A DNA stretch of 58,595 nt from Candidatus Obscuribacterales bacterium. GTDB lineage: Bacteria > Cyanobacteriota > Vampirovibrionia > Obscuribacterales > Obscuribacteraceae. The position numbers were made by a program, and so were the translations under genes. This document shows, in pieces, positions 36,418 through 45,712 of the stretch (position 1 is its first letter; every line of letters starts with the position of its first letter). The notes beneath the pieces are model-generated. The model was not told the origin of the DNA. It saw only the letters and a list, made by a program, of their open reading frames with translations, and made no database searches. The stretch is taken from the NCBI GenBank assembly GCA_019746975.1, contig JAIERK010000058.1, forward strand, positions 1 to 58,595. Reading direction: 5' to 3'.

Positions 36418-38658
36418 TCACTCCGTGGCAAATTCTTTGTTCAACCGATCGTACAACCTTATCGGAACCTCAATGACGCTGCGCCTATCAAAGTTGTTAT
36501 GGTACAAAGTAACCGTCGCAGGCGTCAGGCCGATTCTTACACCATCTTGCTTATCCCGATCAACCGCAAGGAATCGAATTGCGGAGTTAGGTACATTGTT
36601 GATGAAATGGACCAAGCCCTCCGGGGTGAATTCGTTCTTCGTGAGGTTGATTGCAATAACGTTGAGCGGCATTAAGTAGCGCAGTCCATCATCCCCTAAC
36701 TCCAGTCCGCTTGCATCGAGGACCCTCAACATCTGCATTTTTTGAAGACTAACCAAAGCATTCCGACTTATACGAAGTCGCGAAATCGACAGAATTTCAA
36801 TTGGGCGTTTAAACCCTGCCAACGTGTCTATTCCTTCATCCGTCACTTTCGTTTTGCCCAGATCCAAGCGGCTAATTGACTTAAGTGAATCGATACCTGA
36901 GATCGTTTCATCATCGAATGCAGTCGAACTCACATCGAGCACCTTGAGCTTGGTCATCTTAGCGAGAGAACTCTGAATTCCAGCAGCAGTCAAGTTCTTG
37001 CAATCACCGAGGAATAGGATTTCCAAACGTCCCCCAACCGTTCCTCGCGCTAGCGAATCAAGAGCCTTATCCGTGATCTTCGTGTTGCGCAGATCGAGCC
37101 TGTTTAGGCATGGCAAGTTGGAAATCGATTCCACTCCCTCATCAGTCAAGTTAGGACAGTCAGAGAGCGTCAGAGTCCGTAATCCTGCCATCTGAGCCAC
37201 GTATTGCAAACCATTGATACCAATCCTGGTATCGCTCAAATCGAGTACAGCTAGGCTCATTTTAGTAAGAGTCTTCATGTCTTGATCAGTCACATTCCTG
37301 GCATGATCGAGATGCAGTCCCAACAGATCCATGCGACTGACAATCTTTAATGCCTTCGAATCGACCGAGGTTTTACTGAAAAAAATCGTGCCAACCTTAT
37401 GACGAGATACAAACTGTAGACACTCGTTTGTAATGACAGCATCACCGTTCAAATGAAGGAATTCAACTTTATCACCCATCCTTCGAAGATCTTCGAACTC
37501 GCTAGCGTGGTGCACATCTTTTCTAAAATCGGTAATCTCAGCCAGAGGTCCCAACGATTCCGGCGGCGCCTCCCCAAATCGAGGCAAGGCCTGATCGTGA
37601 TTATTAATAATTCGTACAACTAGAAAGGCAACGAGTACAAAGAAACATCCGATCGCTGCGGTCATGAACAGCCGCAAGCGCACGGTTTGCTCTTGGTTCG
37701 GTTGGGTTTGAATAGCTTCGTTGATCGGCGTGGCTTCGAGTTCGAAGAAATCCGATTCATTGCTTTCTAACGGATAGTCCAGTTCTCTGACACCCTTCAA
37801 AGCAGCACTCAGTTCCCTAGCACTTTGATAGCGATTATCGGGATTCTTCTCGAGACACTTCCCAACCACCGTTGACAGTAAATCTGAGGGAAGCGGTACT
37901 CCCTTTTCTTTCAGCGTCGGTGCAGTTTGATTGATGTGCATCATCCCAGTGGTCACGGACAGATCGGAGCAGAACGGCGGCTCACCCGTCAGAGCTTCGA
38001 ACATCGCGCAACCAATACTGTAGATGTCACTGCGCTCATCGACCTTCAATCCGCGAATCTGCTCCGGACTTGCATAACCAGGACTGCCAATCACCACACC
38101 GGACTGCGTTATGCTCTGGTCTTCTTCTTTCATTCTGGATATACCGAAGTCCATGAGCTTCGGTTCGATTATGTCATCGGACATCATGAGCATGATGTTT
38201 GATGGTTTTATATCGCGATGAATAATCCCGTTTTGATGAGCGTGATCCAGCCCGCGGAGAATAAGCAGGAAAAGGTCAATCACCATATCTGGTGGCAGCT
38301 TTTCGCTTTCTTCAATGAGCTGATCCAGACCCCGCCCGTTTATGTACTCCATAACCAGATAGAGCTCACCTTTGGGCGTAGTTCCGAAATCATGAACAGC
38401 CACAGTATTGGCATGCTTGAGTTTGCCCGCCGCCTTAGCTTCGAGATGGAATCGGCGAATAGCTTCGGTCGATCCATAACCATCGAGCTTCTTTACTACG
38501 ACTTCTCGCTGGAGAAGCAGATCGTTGGCTCGGTAGACAACGCCCATTCCACCCTTGCCAATCTGCTCGAGCAAACGGTATCGGTCCAACAGAAGATCTA
38601 AGTCGTCATTTGCCGACTTGTCGTCTTGTATCTTTTCGGCGTCGCGCGAAACTGTCAT
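36418..38658 (-). CDS. Transmembrane Ser/Thr protein kinase with leucine-rich-repeat ectodomain
   Basis: A 746-residue receptor-like kinase. The N-terminal cytosolic kinase has all motifs: G-loop IGKGGMGVVY (residues about 33-42), VVVKKLDG lysine, catalytic loop IIHRDIKPSNIML (Asp149), MDFGIS, and SPGYASPEQIRG for the activation-segment end. It is PknB/Hanks type. One membrane helix follows at about 332-352 (FMTAAIGCFFVLVAFLVVRI). The external part is about ten leucine-rich repeats with LDLRNTKITDKALDSLA and LTLSDCPNLTDEGVESIS, the AMN1/GALA-like type. So it probably senses a protein or wall ligand outside and phosphorylates targets inside. ATG 38658 is preferred; the frame runs 50 codons further but would overlap the promoter region of the divergent acyltransferase gene. 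Confidence 0.9.
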   Translation of the reverse strand: MTVSRDAEKIQDDKSANDDLDLLLDRYRLLEQIGKGGMGVVYRANDLLLQREVVVKKLDGYGSTEAIRRFHLEAKAAGKLKHANTVAVHDFGTTPKGELYLVMEYINGRGLDQLIEESEKLPPDMVIDLFLLILRGLDHAHQNGIIHRDIKPSNIMLMMSDDIIEPKLMDFGISRMKEEDQSITQSGVVIGSPGYASPEQIRGLKVDERSDIYSIGCAMFEALTGEPPFCSDLSVTTGMMHINQTAPTLKEKGVPLPSDLLSTVVGKCLEKNPDNRYQSARELSAALKGVRELDYPLESNESDFFELEATPINEAIQTQPNQEQTVRLRLFMTAAIGCFFVLVAFLVVRIINNHDQALPRFGEAPPESLGPLAEITDFRKDVHHASEFEDLRRMGDKVEFLHLNGDAVITNECLQFVSRHKVGTIFFSKTSVDSKALKIVSRMDLLGLHLDHARNVTDQDMKTLTKMSLAVLDLSDTRIGINGLQYVAQMAGLRTLTLSDCPNLTDEGVESISNLPCLNRLDLRNTKITDKALDSLARGTVGGRLEILFLGDCKNLTAAGIQSSLAKMTKLKVLDVSSTAFDDETISGIDSLKSISRLDLGKTKVTDEGIDTLAGFKRPIEILSISRLRISRNALVSLQKMQMLRVLDASGLELGDDGLRYLMPLNVIAINLTKNEFTPEGLVHFINNVPNSAIRFLAVDRDKQDGVRIGLTPATVTLYHNNFDRRSVIEVPIRLYDRLNKEFATE

Positions 38659-38726
38659 ATCCTGCCAAACTCTTTCATTACTGTTGTACCCACACCCTTC
38701 CCCATAATCGATATAATGTGGAATCG

Positions 38727-39956
38727 ATGAACACTCCACAGGCTCCGAGTAAGAGAAGCTTTCTGCCCGCCCGCCCCGCGAGCTGGCTAATTCAGACTGC
38801 GCAGACATTCGTCCGGGCCGGGTTGAGCCTCAACAATCGCTTGCACGTTCCGTTCGAAGAGCTTTCCCACCTGGAATCCCTGCCACCTGGCGCAGGTGCC
38901 ATCCTGGTGTCAAATCACGCTGACGAGACAGACCCGCGCGTCGTGCTGGAACTATCCAGACGAACCGCCAAGCGATTTATTTCGATGTGCAATCGTGAAG
39001 CCTTTGACGAAGATTTTGGACTAGCAGGCTGGGCACTGCAGCGCTTAGGACACTTTTCAGTCGAGCGAGGCGCCCACGATTCGGAAGCCAAGCAATACGC
39101 AATTGACGTTCTGAAAAATGGCAGCGAAGTCCTGGTCATGTTCCCGGAAGGGGAGATTTTTTATTTGAATGAAACCGTACAGCCCTTTCACGCGGGAGCT
39201 GTCGACATTGCAATGCAGGCGATTGCAGAGCGCCGCAAGGTCGTTCCGAATTGGACTGCCTATGTCGTACCTATGGCAATCAAGTATCACTACCAGATTC
39301 CAATCGAAAGAGCGCTCACGGAGCGCATCGAGCGAATGGAGTCTGAGCTTTGTATTATGAAAAATACCGGTACCATGCAAGAGCGCATGAGGGCAATTCA
39401 AAAGATCCTTCTGCAAAGAGAGGAGGAGCGCTTTAACGTAAAGTTCGAAGAAGCCCCATCTGACCTGGACGATGAAGTCATTCAGGCACGCAGAGCTATG
39501 TTGCGCATCATCAAGACAAAGATGCACGAAGATCCCAGCGCCGACACCAGAAAAACGATCGACCAGTCATGGCGTCTAGCGGCCGAGTTACGAGACCACC
39601 TTGCCAATCAACCACTGAGCCCCGAGGCGCGTCAGGCGATGATGGAGGAGATTAACGAGCTCACTGAGGTGGCGCAGTTAGCAAGCTGGAGACCAGCCTA
39701 CTACGACGGCGATGCCACCCCAGATCGCTTAGCTGAAGCCATTATCAAACTAGAGCGCGAGCTATTCCGAGTAAAACGCCCCAAACAATTGGGACGTCGA
39801 AATGTATTCGTTCGTATCGCAGAACCGATTGATCTTGGCGCGTTCAGCGACGAATACATAAGCAATGCGCGTTCGGTACGGCACAATGTCACCAATCGAT
39901 TGCAAGAAAAGATTCAGATACTCGTCAACGAAATGACCGCGTTAACGACAAAATAG
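38727..39956 (+). CDS. PlsC-type phospholipid/glycerolipid acyltransferase
   Basis: A 409-residue protein with the acyltransferase motifs of the PlsC family: block I SNHADETDPRV (H-x(4)-D catalytic pair) and block III MFPEGEIFYLNETVQPFHAGA. It should transfer an acyl group to a lysophosphatidate-like acceptor at the membrane. It is longer than typical PlsC (about 240); the extra C-terminal half (about 210-400) is helical with conserved-looking Arg/Glu. ATG 38727 matches the alignment start; the frame upstream to 38610 is poor coding sequence. A TATAAT at 38712-38717 ends only 9 bp before the ATG, which would make a nearly leaderless message if used. Confidence 0.87.
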   Translation: MNTPQAPSKRSFLPARPASWLIQTAQTFVRAGLSLNNRLHVPFEELSHLESLPPGAGAILVSNHADETDPRVVLELSRRTAKRFISMCNREAFDEDFGLAGWALQRLGHFSVERGAHDSEAKQYAIDVLKNGSEVLVMFPEGEIFYLNETVQPFHAGAVDIAMQAIAERRKVVPNWTAYVVPMAIKYHYQIPIERALTERIERMESELCIMKNTGTMQERMRAIQKILLQREEERFNVKFEEAPSDLDDEVIQARRAMLRIIKTKMHEDPSADTRKTIDQSWRLAAELRDHLANQPLSPEARQAMMEEINELTEVAQLASWRPAYYDGDATPDRLAEAIIKLERELFRVKRPKQLGRRNVFVRIAEPIDLGAFSDEYISNARSVRHNVTNRLQEKIQILVNEMTALTTK

Positions 39957-40255
39957 CACGACACAAAAAATTTTGACGTTTTCTTTATGCGCATCACGGC
40001 GATGATGGTCGTAATGGAGAGCCGCAATAATTCAGCGCGGACTGCGACCCTAAATCGCAAGGAGGAACACGCAAAAATCTGTAACCGGTGAATAAATATT
40101 TCAAACAGACTGTTACCGGCCATAAATTCGAGGGCGTAACTATTAAAGCACTCCTGGAATTAATAGGTCACACAAATCGAGCGCGTCGTCGAATCGAACG
40201 TTTTGTTGCGCATTGCGAGAAGACGGCGATGAGTTCGGTCAGGAGGAAACTTTTC
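39957..40255. other. Long leader region of the cellulase gene
   Basis: A 299-bp gap on the same strand as both neighbours. It has an orphan strong ribosome-binding-like AAGGAGG (about 40060) not followed by a usable start, and a partial repeat of GTAACCGG/GTTACCGG (about 40082-40130). In-frame sequence from GTG 40088 joins the cellulase frame but reads unlike a signal peptide. I saw no match to the conserved GEMM (c-di-GMP) or other known riboswitch cores. Confidence 0.4.
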
Positions 40256-41605
40256 ATGGATTCAAACGATAGTCACGGGCAGAAGCCAGTGAAACTTTCT
40301 CGTGCGCAGCATCGCTTTTTCTTGGCGTTTACAGCAATGACTCTGGCGCTCGTGATGTGCTCGAACACTGCATCCGCCGGACCGTCCGGTATGGTGTATG
40401 AGGGCGTCAACATCGCCGGCGCGGAGTTCGCACAGTGGAACCTCCCGGGCACCCATGGGATCGACTACATCTATCCGAGCAACTCTGAATTTGATTACTT
40501 CGACGGAAAAGGCATGGAGGCGCTCAGGTTACCCTTTACGTGGGAACGCCTCCAGCCGCAGGCTCACGGGGAGTTTAATTCTGCCGAAGTCGCTCGTCTG
40601 GACACCGCAGTCAACGGCGCGACCAGCCGTGGAATGGCTGTCATTCTCGATCCTCACAATTATGGAGCTTACTACAACACTACGATCGGGGTGAGCGGTG
40701 GGCAGCCAAATTCCGTATTTGCAGACCTATGGACTCGTTTAGCCAACAGATACAAAAACAACTCAAAGGTGATTTTCGGATTGATGAACGAACCGGTCGG
40801 AGGCTCGATGACCCCAACCACGTGGCTAGCCTCATCACAAGCCGCCATCAATGCGATAAGAGCAACCGGCGCCACCAACCTCATACTGGTGCCATCCACT
40901 TATTGGATGCATCCAATCAACTTCGTGGATGTCAACGCGAGCGTGATGGTCAACATCACGGACCCTGGTAACAACTACTCGTACGATGTGCACCAGTACC
41001 TGGACTACGACGGTTCCGGCTCCCACACAGACTACCTGAGCCCTGCCGACGCAGTGGCGACGCTGAGTAGCTTCACCGCATGGTGCAGGCAACACAATCG
41101 CACCGCATTTCTAAGCGAGATTGGTGTGACGCAGGATCCCGGAGCCAACGCATCTCTCAGCGCGATGCTCCAGTACATGCATGCCAACTCGGACGTATGG
41201 ACCGGTTACAGCTACTGGGCCGCTGGACAATGGTGGGGCGGATACATGTTCAGCATAGAACCGCAGAATGGTGTGGACAAACCACAGATGACGACTTTGC
41301 TGTCCAATCTACAAGGAGGCGGGCCAGGGCCTGCTCCTGCTTCGGCTCCTGCGCCAGCACCGGCACCAGCTCCGGCACCAGCTCCAGCGACAGCTCCGGC
41401 ACCAGCGGCAGCACCAGCGGCACCAGCTCCAGCACCGGCTCCAGCACCGGCTCCAGCACCTGCTCCACCGCCCCCTGCACCTGCTCCAGCCCCGGCTCCG
41501 GCAGCAGCTCCAGCGCCGGCACCCACTGGAGGACCTCCTCGCTTTCCGAAACCAGGAAAAAACAAAGGTGGAAAACACAAAGGGTGGTTCAGATTTCCAT
41601 GGTAG
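40256..41605 (+). CDS. Secreted GH5-family cellulase with Pro-Ala-rich tail
   Basis: A 449-residue endoglucanase-like enzyme cutting beta-1,4-glucans outside the cell. The signal peptide has a long basic N-region, the core FFLAFTAMTLALVMC, and cleavage near TASAG. The catalytic barrel (about 45-345) has LRLPFTWERLQP, the acid/base Glu179 in GLMNEPVG, HQYLDYDGSG and the nucleophile Glu288 in FLSEIGVT, so it should be active. After residue about 355 comes a Pro-Ala repeat linker of about 70 residues, then a short basic end (KPGKNKGGKHKGWFRFPW) instead of a carbohydrate-binding module. ATG 40256 has AGGAGG nine bases upstream. It is followed 35 bp on by a TadG-like envelope gene. Confidence 0.9.
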   Translation: MDSNDSHGQKPVKLSRAQHRFFLAFTAMTLALVMCSNTASAGPSGMVYEGVNIAGAEFAQWNLPGTHGIDYIYPSNSEFDYFDGKGMEALRLPFTWERLQPQAHGEFNSAEVARLDTAVNGATSRGMAVILDPHNYGAYYNTTIGVSGGQPNSVFADLWTRLANRYKNNSKVIFGLMNEPVGGSMTPTTWLASSQAAINAIRATGATNLILVPSTYWMHPINFVDVNASVMVNITDPGNNYSYDVHQYLDYDGSGSHTDYLSPADAVATLSSFTAWCRQHNRTAFLSEIGVTQDPGANASLSAMLQYMHANSDVWTGYSYWAAGQWWGGYMFSIEPQNGVDKPQMTTLLSNLQGGGPGPAPASAPAPAPAPAPAPAPATAPAPAAAPAAPAPAPAPAPAPAPAPPPPAPAPAPAPAAAPAPAPTGGPPRFPKPGKNKGGKHKGWFRFPW

Positions 41606-41640
41606 ACAATAAAGGACAATAAACAATCAGGGAGTTGAGA

Positions 41641-43380
41641 ATGTTCAGACGATCGGTACGAAACTGCAAAGGCAATATGCTCTTACTGGTGCTCATCGTC
41701 ACCTGCCTCATTTTGGTGCCGTTGCTTCTCACTCTCAGTCATGCCGGATTTTACGTGATCGACAGAGATAGGGTTCAAAACACGGTCGAGGCGGCGGGCT
41801 TGCTCGCCGCCAACGACCTCTCAAAGATAATCATCAATGATTCGAGTTTCGGCTATGTTTCACTGAGCAATCATCCGCCAATCGGAAAAGGCACTTGCGC
41901 GGCCGACGGAGAACCGCTCCCCGTCATTGGCATCAATACCCTCGTCGCAACTATCCGTCAGAACATCATCCTCGCACATGAGCTGGGCAACACGACCATC
42001 CGAAGGCTCGCAGATAGGGATCGCACCGCGCTAGATACCACGGTGAAGGACCTCAATGAAGCGTTGACAAAGTCGCTTGCCGGTAACTCCAACGAACGGT
42101 GGGCCGATATTCAGGGCAACAAAGTCGATCCGGTAAAAGATGTTGAGGAATTTCTGTCTAAGCACCTTCCCAACGATGTTCGTCTCGAGTCGGTCACGCT
42201 ATCGACAGGTTGGCTAGAAGGCGGCAATAGAACAACTATTCAAGTCCCGAAATCCACCAGGTTATATCAAGTTGAAAAAAATCAAACTCTGTCAGGCAAC
42301 TATCGATCCTTCGTCGAAGTACCCGCACAAGGACACTCTTTCACCTTCGCCGGTCTGGATAGTACTTCGCGCCTGGTTAATCGCACTGCGTTTCGTGAGG
42401 CTGATGAGCGGCATATAAATTCAATCGTCAGAATCGAATGCGTTGTAGTGCGCAAACATCCGTGGCTTCCCTTCCTTACTGCCTCCGCAGAATCAAAGGA
42501 CAAGCTCACCTGCGTCGCTTACTGCCAGCCGAATACGCTGCCTGACATTGGGCCGAAAGGGGCATTAACGCTGAGATTCTCCGGTCAGCCGGTGCCAGGA
42601 CTCCAGTCCTGGAGCGACTTTCTTAACGACAATAATTTCCAAGATCGCCAGGTGATGACCTACGACGTGATCGGTGGAGACTTCCCTACTGACAGGGAAG
42701 CTCGGATGCATCCCAGTCAACAAGACGTTGTCGCGACGACATCACAGCAATTTGCAGAACACCTCTACTACTGGCTTCGTAACGGACACGCCCAGCCCAA
42801 TATCGAGGCCGTCATGTCAATGATAAGTGAGCCCTTCAAGTCCGGTCCCAACGAAATCTATATCTACGAGTTCGCTAATGACGGGGAAATCTCGAGAAGG
42901 GTGCTTGCACGCGATCCATTCCCAATCGGCGTCACATCAGAGTCCCAGTACTCGACTATGGCGGACACGCAGATACAAGGTTCCCTGTCACCAATAATAA
43001 TCTTCCGGAACAATGTCAAAAATTGGGGCACCATTGACGGTGGCAAACACGCGGGACAACCGCTGGCAGGCACACCACTCAACTGGTGTGAACTAAGAGA
43101 GTTCGGCGGTGACGAGCAGACCGCCTCAGAGCTTGGCAAGGGTCGACTCGGCACGCAACTACTCGTGACAGATCCACTCGCTTCTTGTGATGATATGGGA
43201 AATCCGAATATCGATCTGTTTCGGCGCTCCGATGGCAAACCGCTCGCCTTACAACCACGGAAGAGTTTCTACAGTGGAGGTCTGGCAGTCGACATAGAAA
43301 TCGGAGGCATCCGCAATTTGCCCAACCCAACATTGGATATCCCCTCGAAGAGACACCTCTGGATTCATCGAAAAATCTAG
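41641..43380 (+). CDS. TadG-like membrane-anchored envelope protein
   Basis: A 580-residue protein. The N-terminus fits the TadE/TadG pattern: NCKGNMLLLVLIVTCLILVP, a pilin-like membrane helix, then HAGFYVIDRDRVQNTVEAAGLLAANDL, where the Glu and the A-A-L-A-A-type segment resemble TadG/Flp-assembly proteins. The rest (about 70-580) is soluble and probably periplasmic, with no recognised domain. ATG 41641 has GGGAG seven bases upstream. It is close behind the cellulase (35 bp) and likely cotranscribed. No other tad genes are in view, so a pilus role is only inferred. Confidence 0.7.
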   Translation: MFRRSVRNCKGNMLLLVLIVTCLILVPLLLTLSHAGFYVIDRDRVQNTVEAAGLLAANDLSKIIINDSSFGYVSLSNHPPIGKGTCAADGEPLPVIGINTLVATIRQNIILAHELGNTTIRRLADRDRTALDTTVKDLNEALTKSLAGNSNERWADIQGNKVDPVKDVEEFLSKHLPNDVRLESVTLSTGWLEGGNRTTIQVPKSTRLYQVEKNQTLSGNYRSFVEVPAQGHSFTFAGLDSTSRLVNRTAFREADERHINSIVRIECVVVRKHPWLPFLTASAESKDKLTCVAYCQPNTLPDIGPKGALTLRFSGQPVPGLQSWSDFLNDNNFQDRQVMTYDVIGGDFPTDREARMHPSQQDVVATTSQQFAEHLYYWLRNGHAQPNIEAVMSMISEPFKSGPNEIYIYEFANDGEISRRVLARDPFPIGVTSESQYSTMADTQIQGSLSPIIIFRNNVKNWGTIDGGKHAGQPLAGTPLNWCELREFGGDEQTASELGKGRLGTQLLVTDPLASCDDMGNPNIDLFRRSDGKPLALQPRKSFYSGGLAVDIEIGGIRNLPNPTLDIPSKRHLWIHRKI

Positions 43381-43532
43381 GCACCGGTCGTTCTAACAAG
43401 GCAAGGACATAAAAAAAAATCATTCGCTTGAAGATCTTGCTTCCTGGGAAAATGGAAATGAGGATTTTGGATGGCAACTGATTGCCTGTTCGTTTTATAC
43501 TTTTAGAAGAAAATGCTTTAAAGGAGCCTGCC

Positions 43533-43640
43533 ATGAGTAAGGAACAAAAACAAAAGAAAGAGGTCAAGAAAAAGCCTCTAAAAACAGACAAGGAAAAGAA
43601 GGCCGCTAAGGCTGAGAAAAAGCGCGAGCGAAATAAATAG
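43533..43640 (+). CDS. Lysine-rich 35-residue microprotein
   Basis: A short gene with a strong ribosome-binding site (AAGGAG, six bases before ATG) and a strong terminator right after it, giving a compact, self-contained transcription unit. The product starts MSKEQKQKKEVKKKPLKT and ends KAEKKRERNK: nearly half Lys, many Glu/Gln/Ala, no hydrophobic core. Similar short Lys-rich proteins beginning in this way are found in scattered bacteria and remain uncharacterised; nucleic-acid or ribosome binding would fit the charge. Confidence 0.72.
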   Translation: MSKEQKQKKEVKKKPLKTDKEKKAAKAEKKRERNK

Positions 43641-43660
43641 TAAGACTTAGTAGTCGTTCT

Positions 43661-43700
43661 AAGACGTTCTGTGTCCAGGGACGCAGAACGTCTTTTCTTT
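43661..43700 (+). terminator. Strong intrinsic terminator after the microprotein gene
   Basis: A perfect 11-bp stem (43661-43671 with 43684-43694) is extended inside by four more pairs after a mismatch, and is followed by TTCTTT. One of the best terminators in the window. Confidence 0.9.
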
Positions 43701-43882
43701 GTGGCACAAATTTGGTGGATCCAGGCACACACGGATGTACGGATTGAGTCGGTCGCGACTCTGCGCGAGCGGCCGCAGCAGGTCCCCCGGCAGACACTGC
43801 TCACAATTTCAGAAACATTAGCAAAGACCAATCACCTTACAAGCGAGCAGTCGCAGTCATCAAGACTCACTCGCCGACAAAC

Positions 43883-44107
43883 ATGCCATTGAAGGTGGAA
43901 GAGAGCCCCCAACTCACAGAAACAATTCGCGACTATCCACCACCCGATATGGGTGGTGCCATTGACGGAGAAGTTGCGGTAAAGACGACAGTACTCGTGA
44001 CACCACCATTCGTGTTGAGGATGTACTGTCCCGAAGGCATGAGACTGACGTCACAACATTCTGTACCATACACATTTGTTGTTCTTCCACCGAAGAAAGC
44101 GAAGTAG
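43883..44107 (+). CDS. Small hypothetical protein
   Basis: A 74-residue frame starting ATG 43883. It contains TIRDYPPPDMGGAIDGEVAVK and ends VVLPPKKAK. The frame stays open and protein-like for about 40 codons upstream (KDQSPYKRAVAVIKTHSP) but has no start codon there, so it may be the surviving 3' part of a longer gene. No ribosome-binding site is evident and no family is recognised. The rest of the 43701-44274 gap holds nothing I could identify. Confidence 0.4.
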   Translation: MPLKVEESPQLTETIRDYPPPDMGGAIDGEVAVKTTVLVTPPFVLRMYCPEGMRLTSQHSVPYTFVVLPPKKAK

Positions 44108-44274
44108 CGGCGTGCGCGGTCTAACTAACGCACTCAACAATATCTGAATCCAACGAGAACAGGATCCGAACGAACTCAATCACCAATTGAATCCAACCAG
44201 AATAGTTTCCGAACAAACTCAATGTCGGCACTTCTATGGAGGCTCGCAGAAATTGATTTTCGATAACTTCGCGC

Positions 44275-45480
44275 TCAGGATTCAAGGCCGATCTGCCGCT
44301 TCCGCCCCAGCACCAGGTCGGCCCAGATCGAAGTTGCTGCAGCAATCACAACAAGAAACAAGACGATACCATAGGCGTTAAGAATCCCTATCCGGTCAGC
44401 CACCACTCCCAGTATCAAGGGAGCGAAGAAAATCGCAGAACCGGTACTTAGCGACATCGTCGAAGTAGCTTTTGCAGTTCGTCCATTGCTTATATTGATC
44501 GCCGAAGTCAGCGCCAATGGATAAATGGTGGACTCACCGAGACCAAGTATTGCCAGACCCACCAGAGTGATAATTGGATTGCCGCCCAGCCAAAACAATA
44601 GAAACCCGAATGTTGCAAAAAGCGTGGTAAGTGTGAGCAGTCGGTCCGTAGGTAAGAGGGTCGAAAGGCGCCCACAGAATAGCCTTCCAACAAGCATCGC
44701 CATGAGGAATGCACTCAGACCGGTGCATGCATCGGCACGGGAGAAGTGGTGAACCTTCTCTAAAAATTCCGGACACCAGAAGCAGACAGACCACTCCGCG
44801 GCGACGCTGACACAGACAGTTGTGAAATAAAGCCAGTACGAACCGGGCAGTCGAGACTTGTCCGTGGTCTTGAGCTCATCAATATGCCAGACATGTCCGC
44901 CACCAAATTTGGTTACAAGGCAGATCACGGTAAGAAGTAAGAAGGATGCCACCAAACTTGTTTTCCAGGGCAATCCAAGCCGGATTACAGCAGCAACCAA
45001 CAATGGAGCTAGCGAACAAAAGACAGAACTAGATACGCTGATTTCAGCAATGACTTTGCCTCGGTGACGATTGAACCTATCTGCCAAGCTCGCAATGACG
45101 GCTTGCCCGGCGTGACTGCCGCCGAAGCCCACCAGCCACGCACCGAATATAGTGCAAATCTCATTCGGACCCATTATGACGCAGAGAACACCAGCGGCAA
45201 TCATTAGAGTGCCAATCCATACGACCCGCGGAGGTCCAGCGAATCTGATAACGTGATAGCCTATGAACCCAGCCATCAGCGGACCGAGAGCAAGGGCACT
45301 GAAGTGCAGCGCGGCAACAGAATAACTGAGCTTCAGGTCAGCTCTCAAGGATGGCATAACAGGACCAAAGAGTCCCCACACAAAAGACCAATACCCGTAA
45401 AGGAGGTATCCAAGCCAGGCCAACCTGTCGCGAACAAGCCGCGTGTCGTTGGTGCTCTTGATTATCGTACCTGCAGTCAT
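44275..45480 (-). CDS. Major facilitator superfamily transporter
   Basis: A 401-residue membrane carrier with 12 predicted helices and an internal two-fold repeat. The family loop after helix 2 is degenerate (GFIGYHVIRFAGPPRV); the matching loop in the second half is GRLFCGRLSTLLPTDR. Helix segments include GAWLVGFGGSHAGQAVIASLADRFNRHRG, typical of helix 4 to loop 4-5. The substrate is not deducible; sugar- or organic-anion-type carriers are common with this pattern. ATG 45480 is chosen; the frame runs 12 codons further. It is a single gene, convergent with the small ORF at 43883. Confidence 0.88.
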   Translation of the reverse strand: MTAGTIIKSTNDTRLVRDRLAWLGYLLYGYWSFVWGLFGPVMPSLRADLKLSYSVAALHFSALALGPLMAGFIGYHVIRFAGPPRVVWIGTLMIAAGVLCVIMGPNEICTIFGAWLVGFGGSHAGQAVIASLADRFNRHRGKVIAEISVSSSVFCSLAPLLVAAVIRLGLPWKTSLVASFLLLTVICLVTKFGGGHVWHIDELKTTDKSRLPGSYWLYFTTVCVSVAAEWSVCFWCPEFLEKVHHFSRADACTGLSAFLMAMLVGRLFCGRLSTLLPTDRLLTLTTLFATFGFLLFWLGGNPIITLVGLAILGLGESTIYPLALTSAINISNGRTAKATSTMSLSTGSAIFFAPLILGVVADRIGILNAYGIVLFLVVIAAATSIWADLVLGRKRQIGLES

Positions 45481-45712
45481 GCCAACACTCAGTCGCGGTC
45501 GAACCGCAGGGGTCAAACCTCGTTAATCGGTCCTATTATAGAAGGAAATCGTCGGCAATTCTTCCGGAAGCCAAGCGCACCGACAATTCGCCCTCGTGAG
45601 GCTATGGATGATCGCGAATTTTAAAATGAACCTGCGCTGGAGTCAACAAGAACTGCTTTTGATTTTGCAATAAACCTCTAAGATAAAAGTCTCCAGCCCA
45701 TGAGGGTGCTAA

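Noticed and set aside
39957..40255. Possible c-di-GMP (GEMM) riboswitch in the long cellulase leader
   Set aside because: The conserved GEMM core and tetraloop-receptor pattern could not be found; only a purine-rich box and a weak repeat are present.
41212..41626. Gly-Ala-rich and Ser-Gly-Thr-rich open frames over the cellulase tail
   Set aside because: They are alternative readings of the GC-rich Pro-Ala linker with no ribosome-binding site.
43079..43831. 250-codon open frame on the minus strand
   Set aside because: It is antisense to the TadG-like gene and the microprotein and its terminator; composition is Arg/Ser/Cys-rich and unlike a folded protein.
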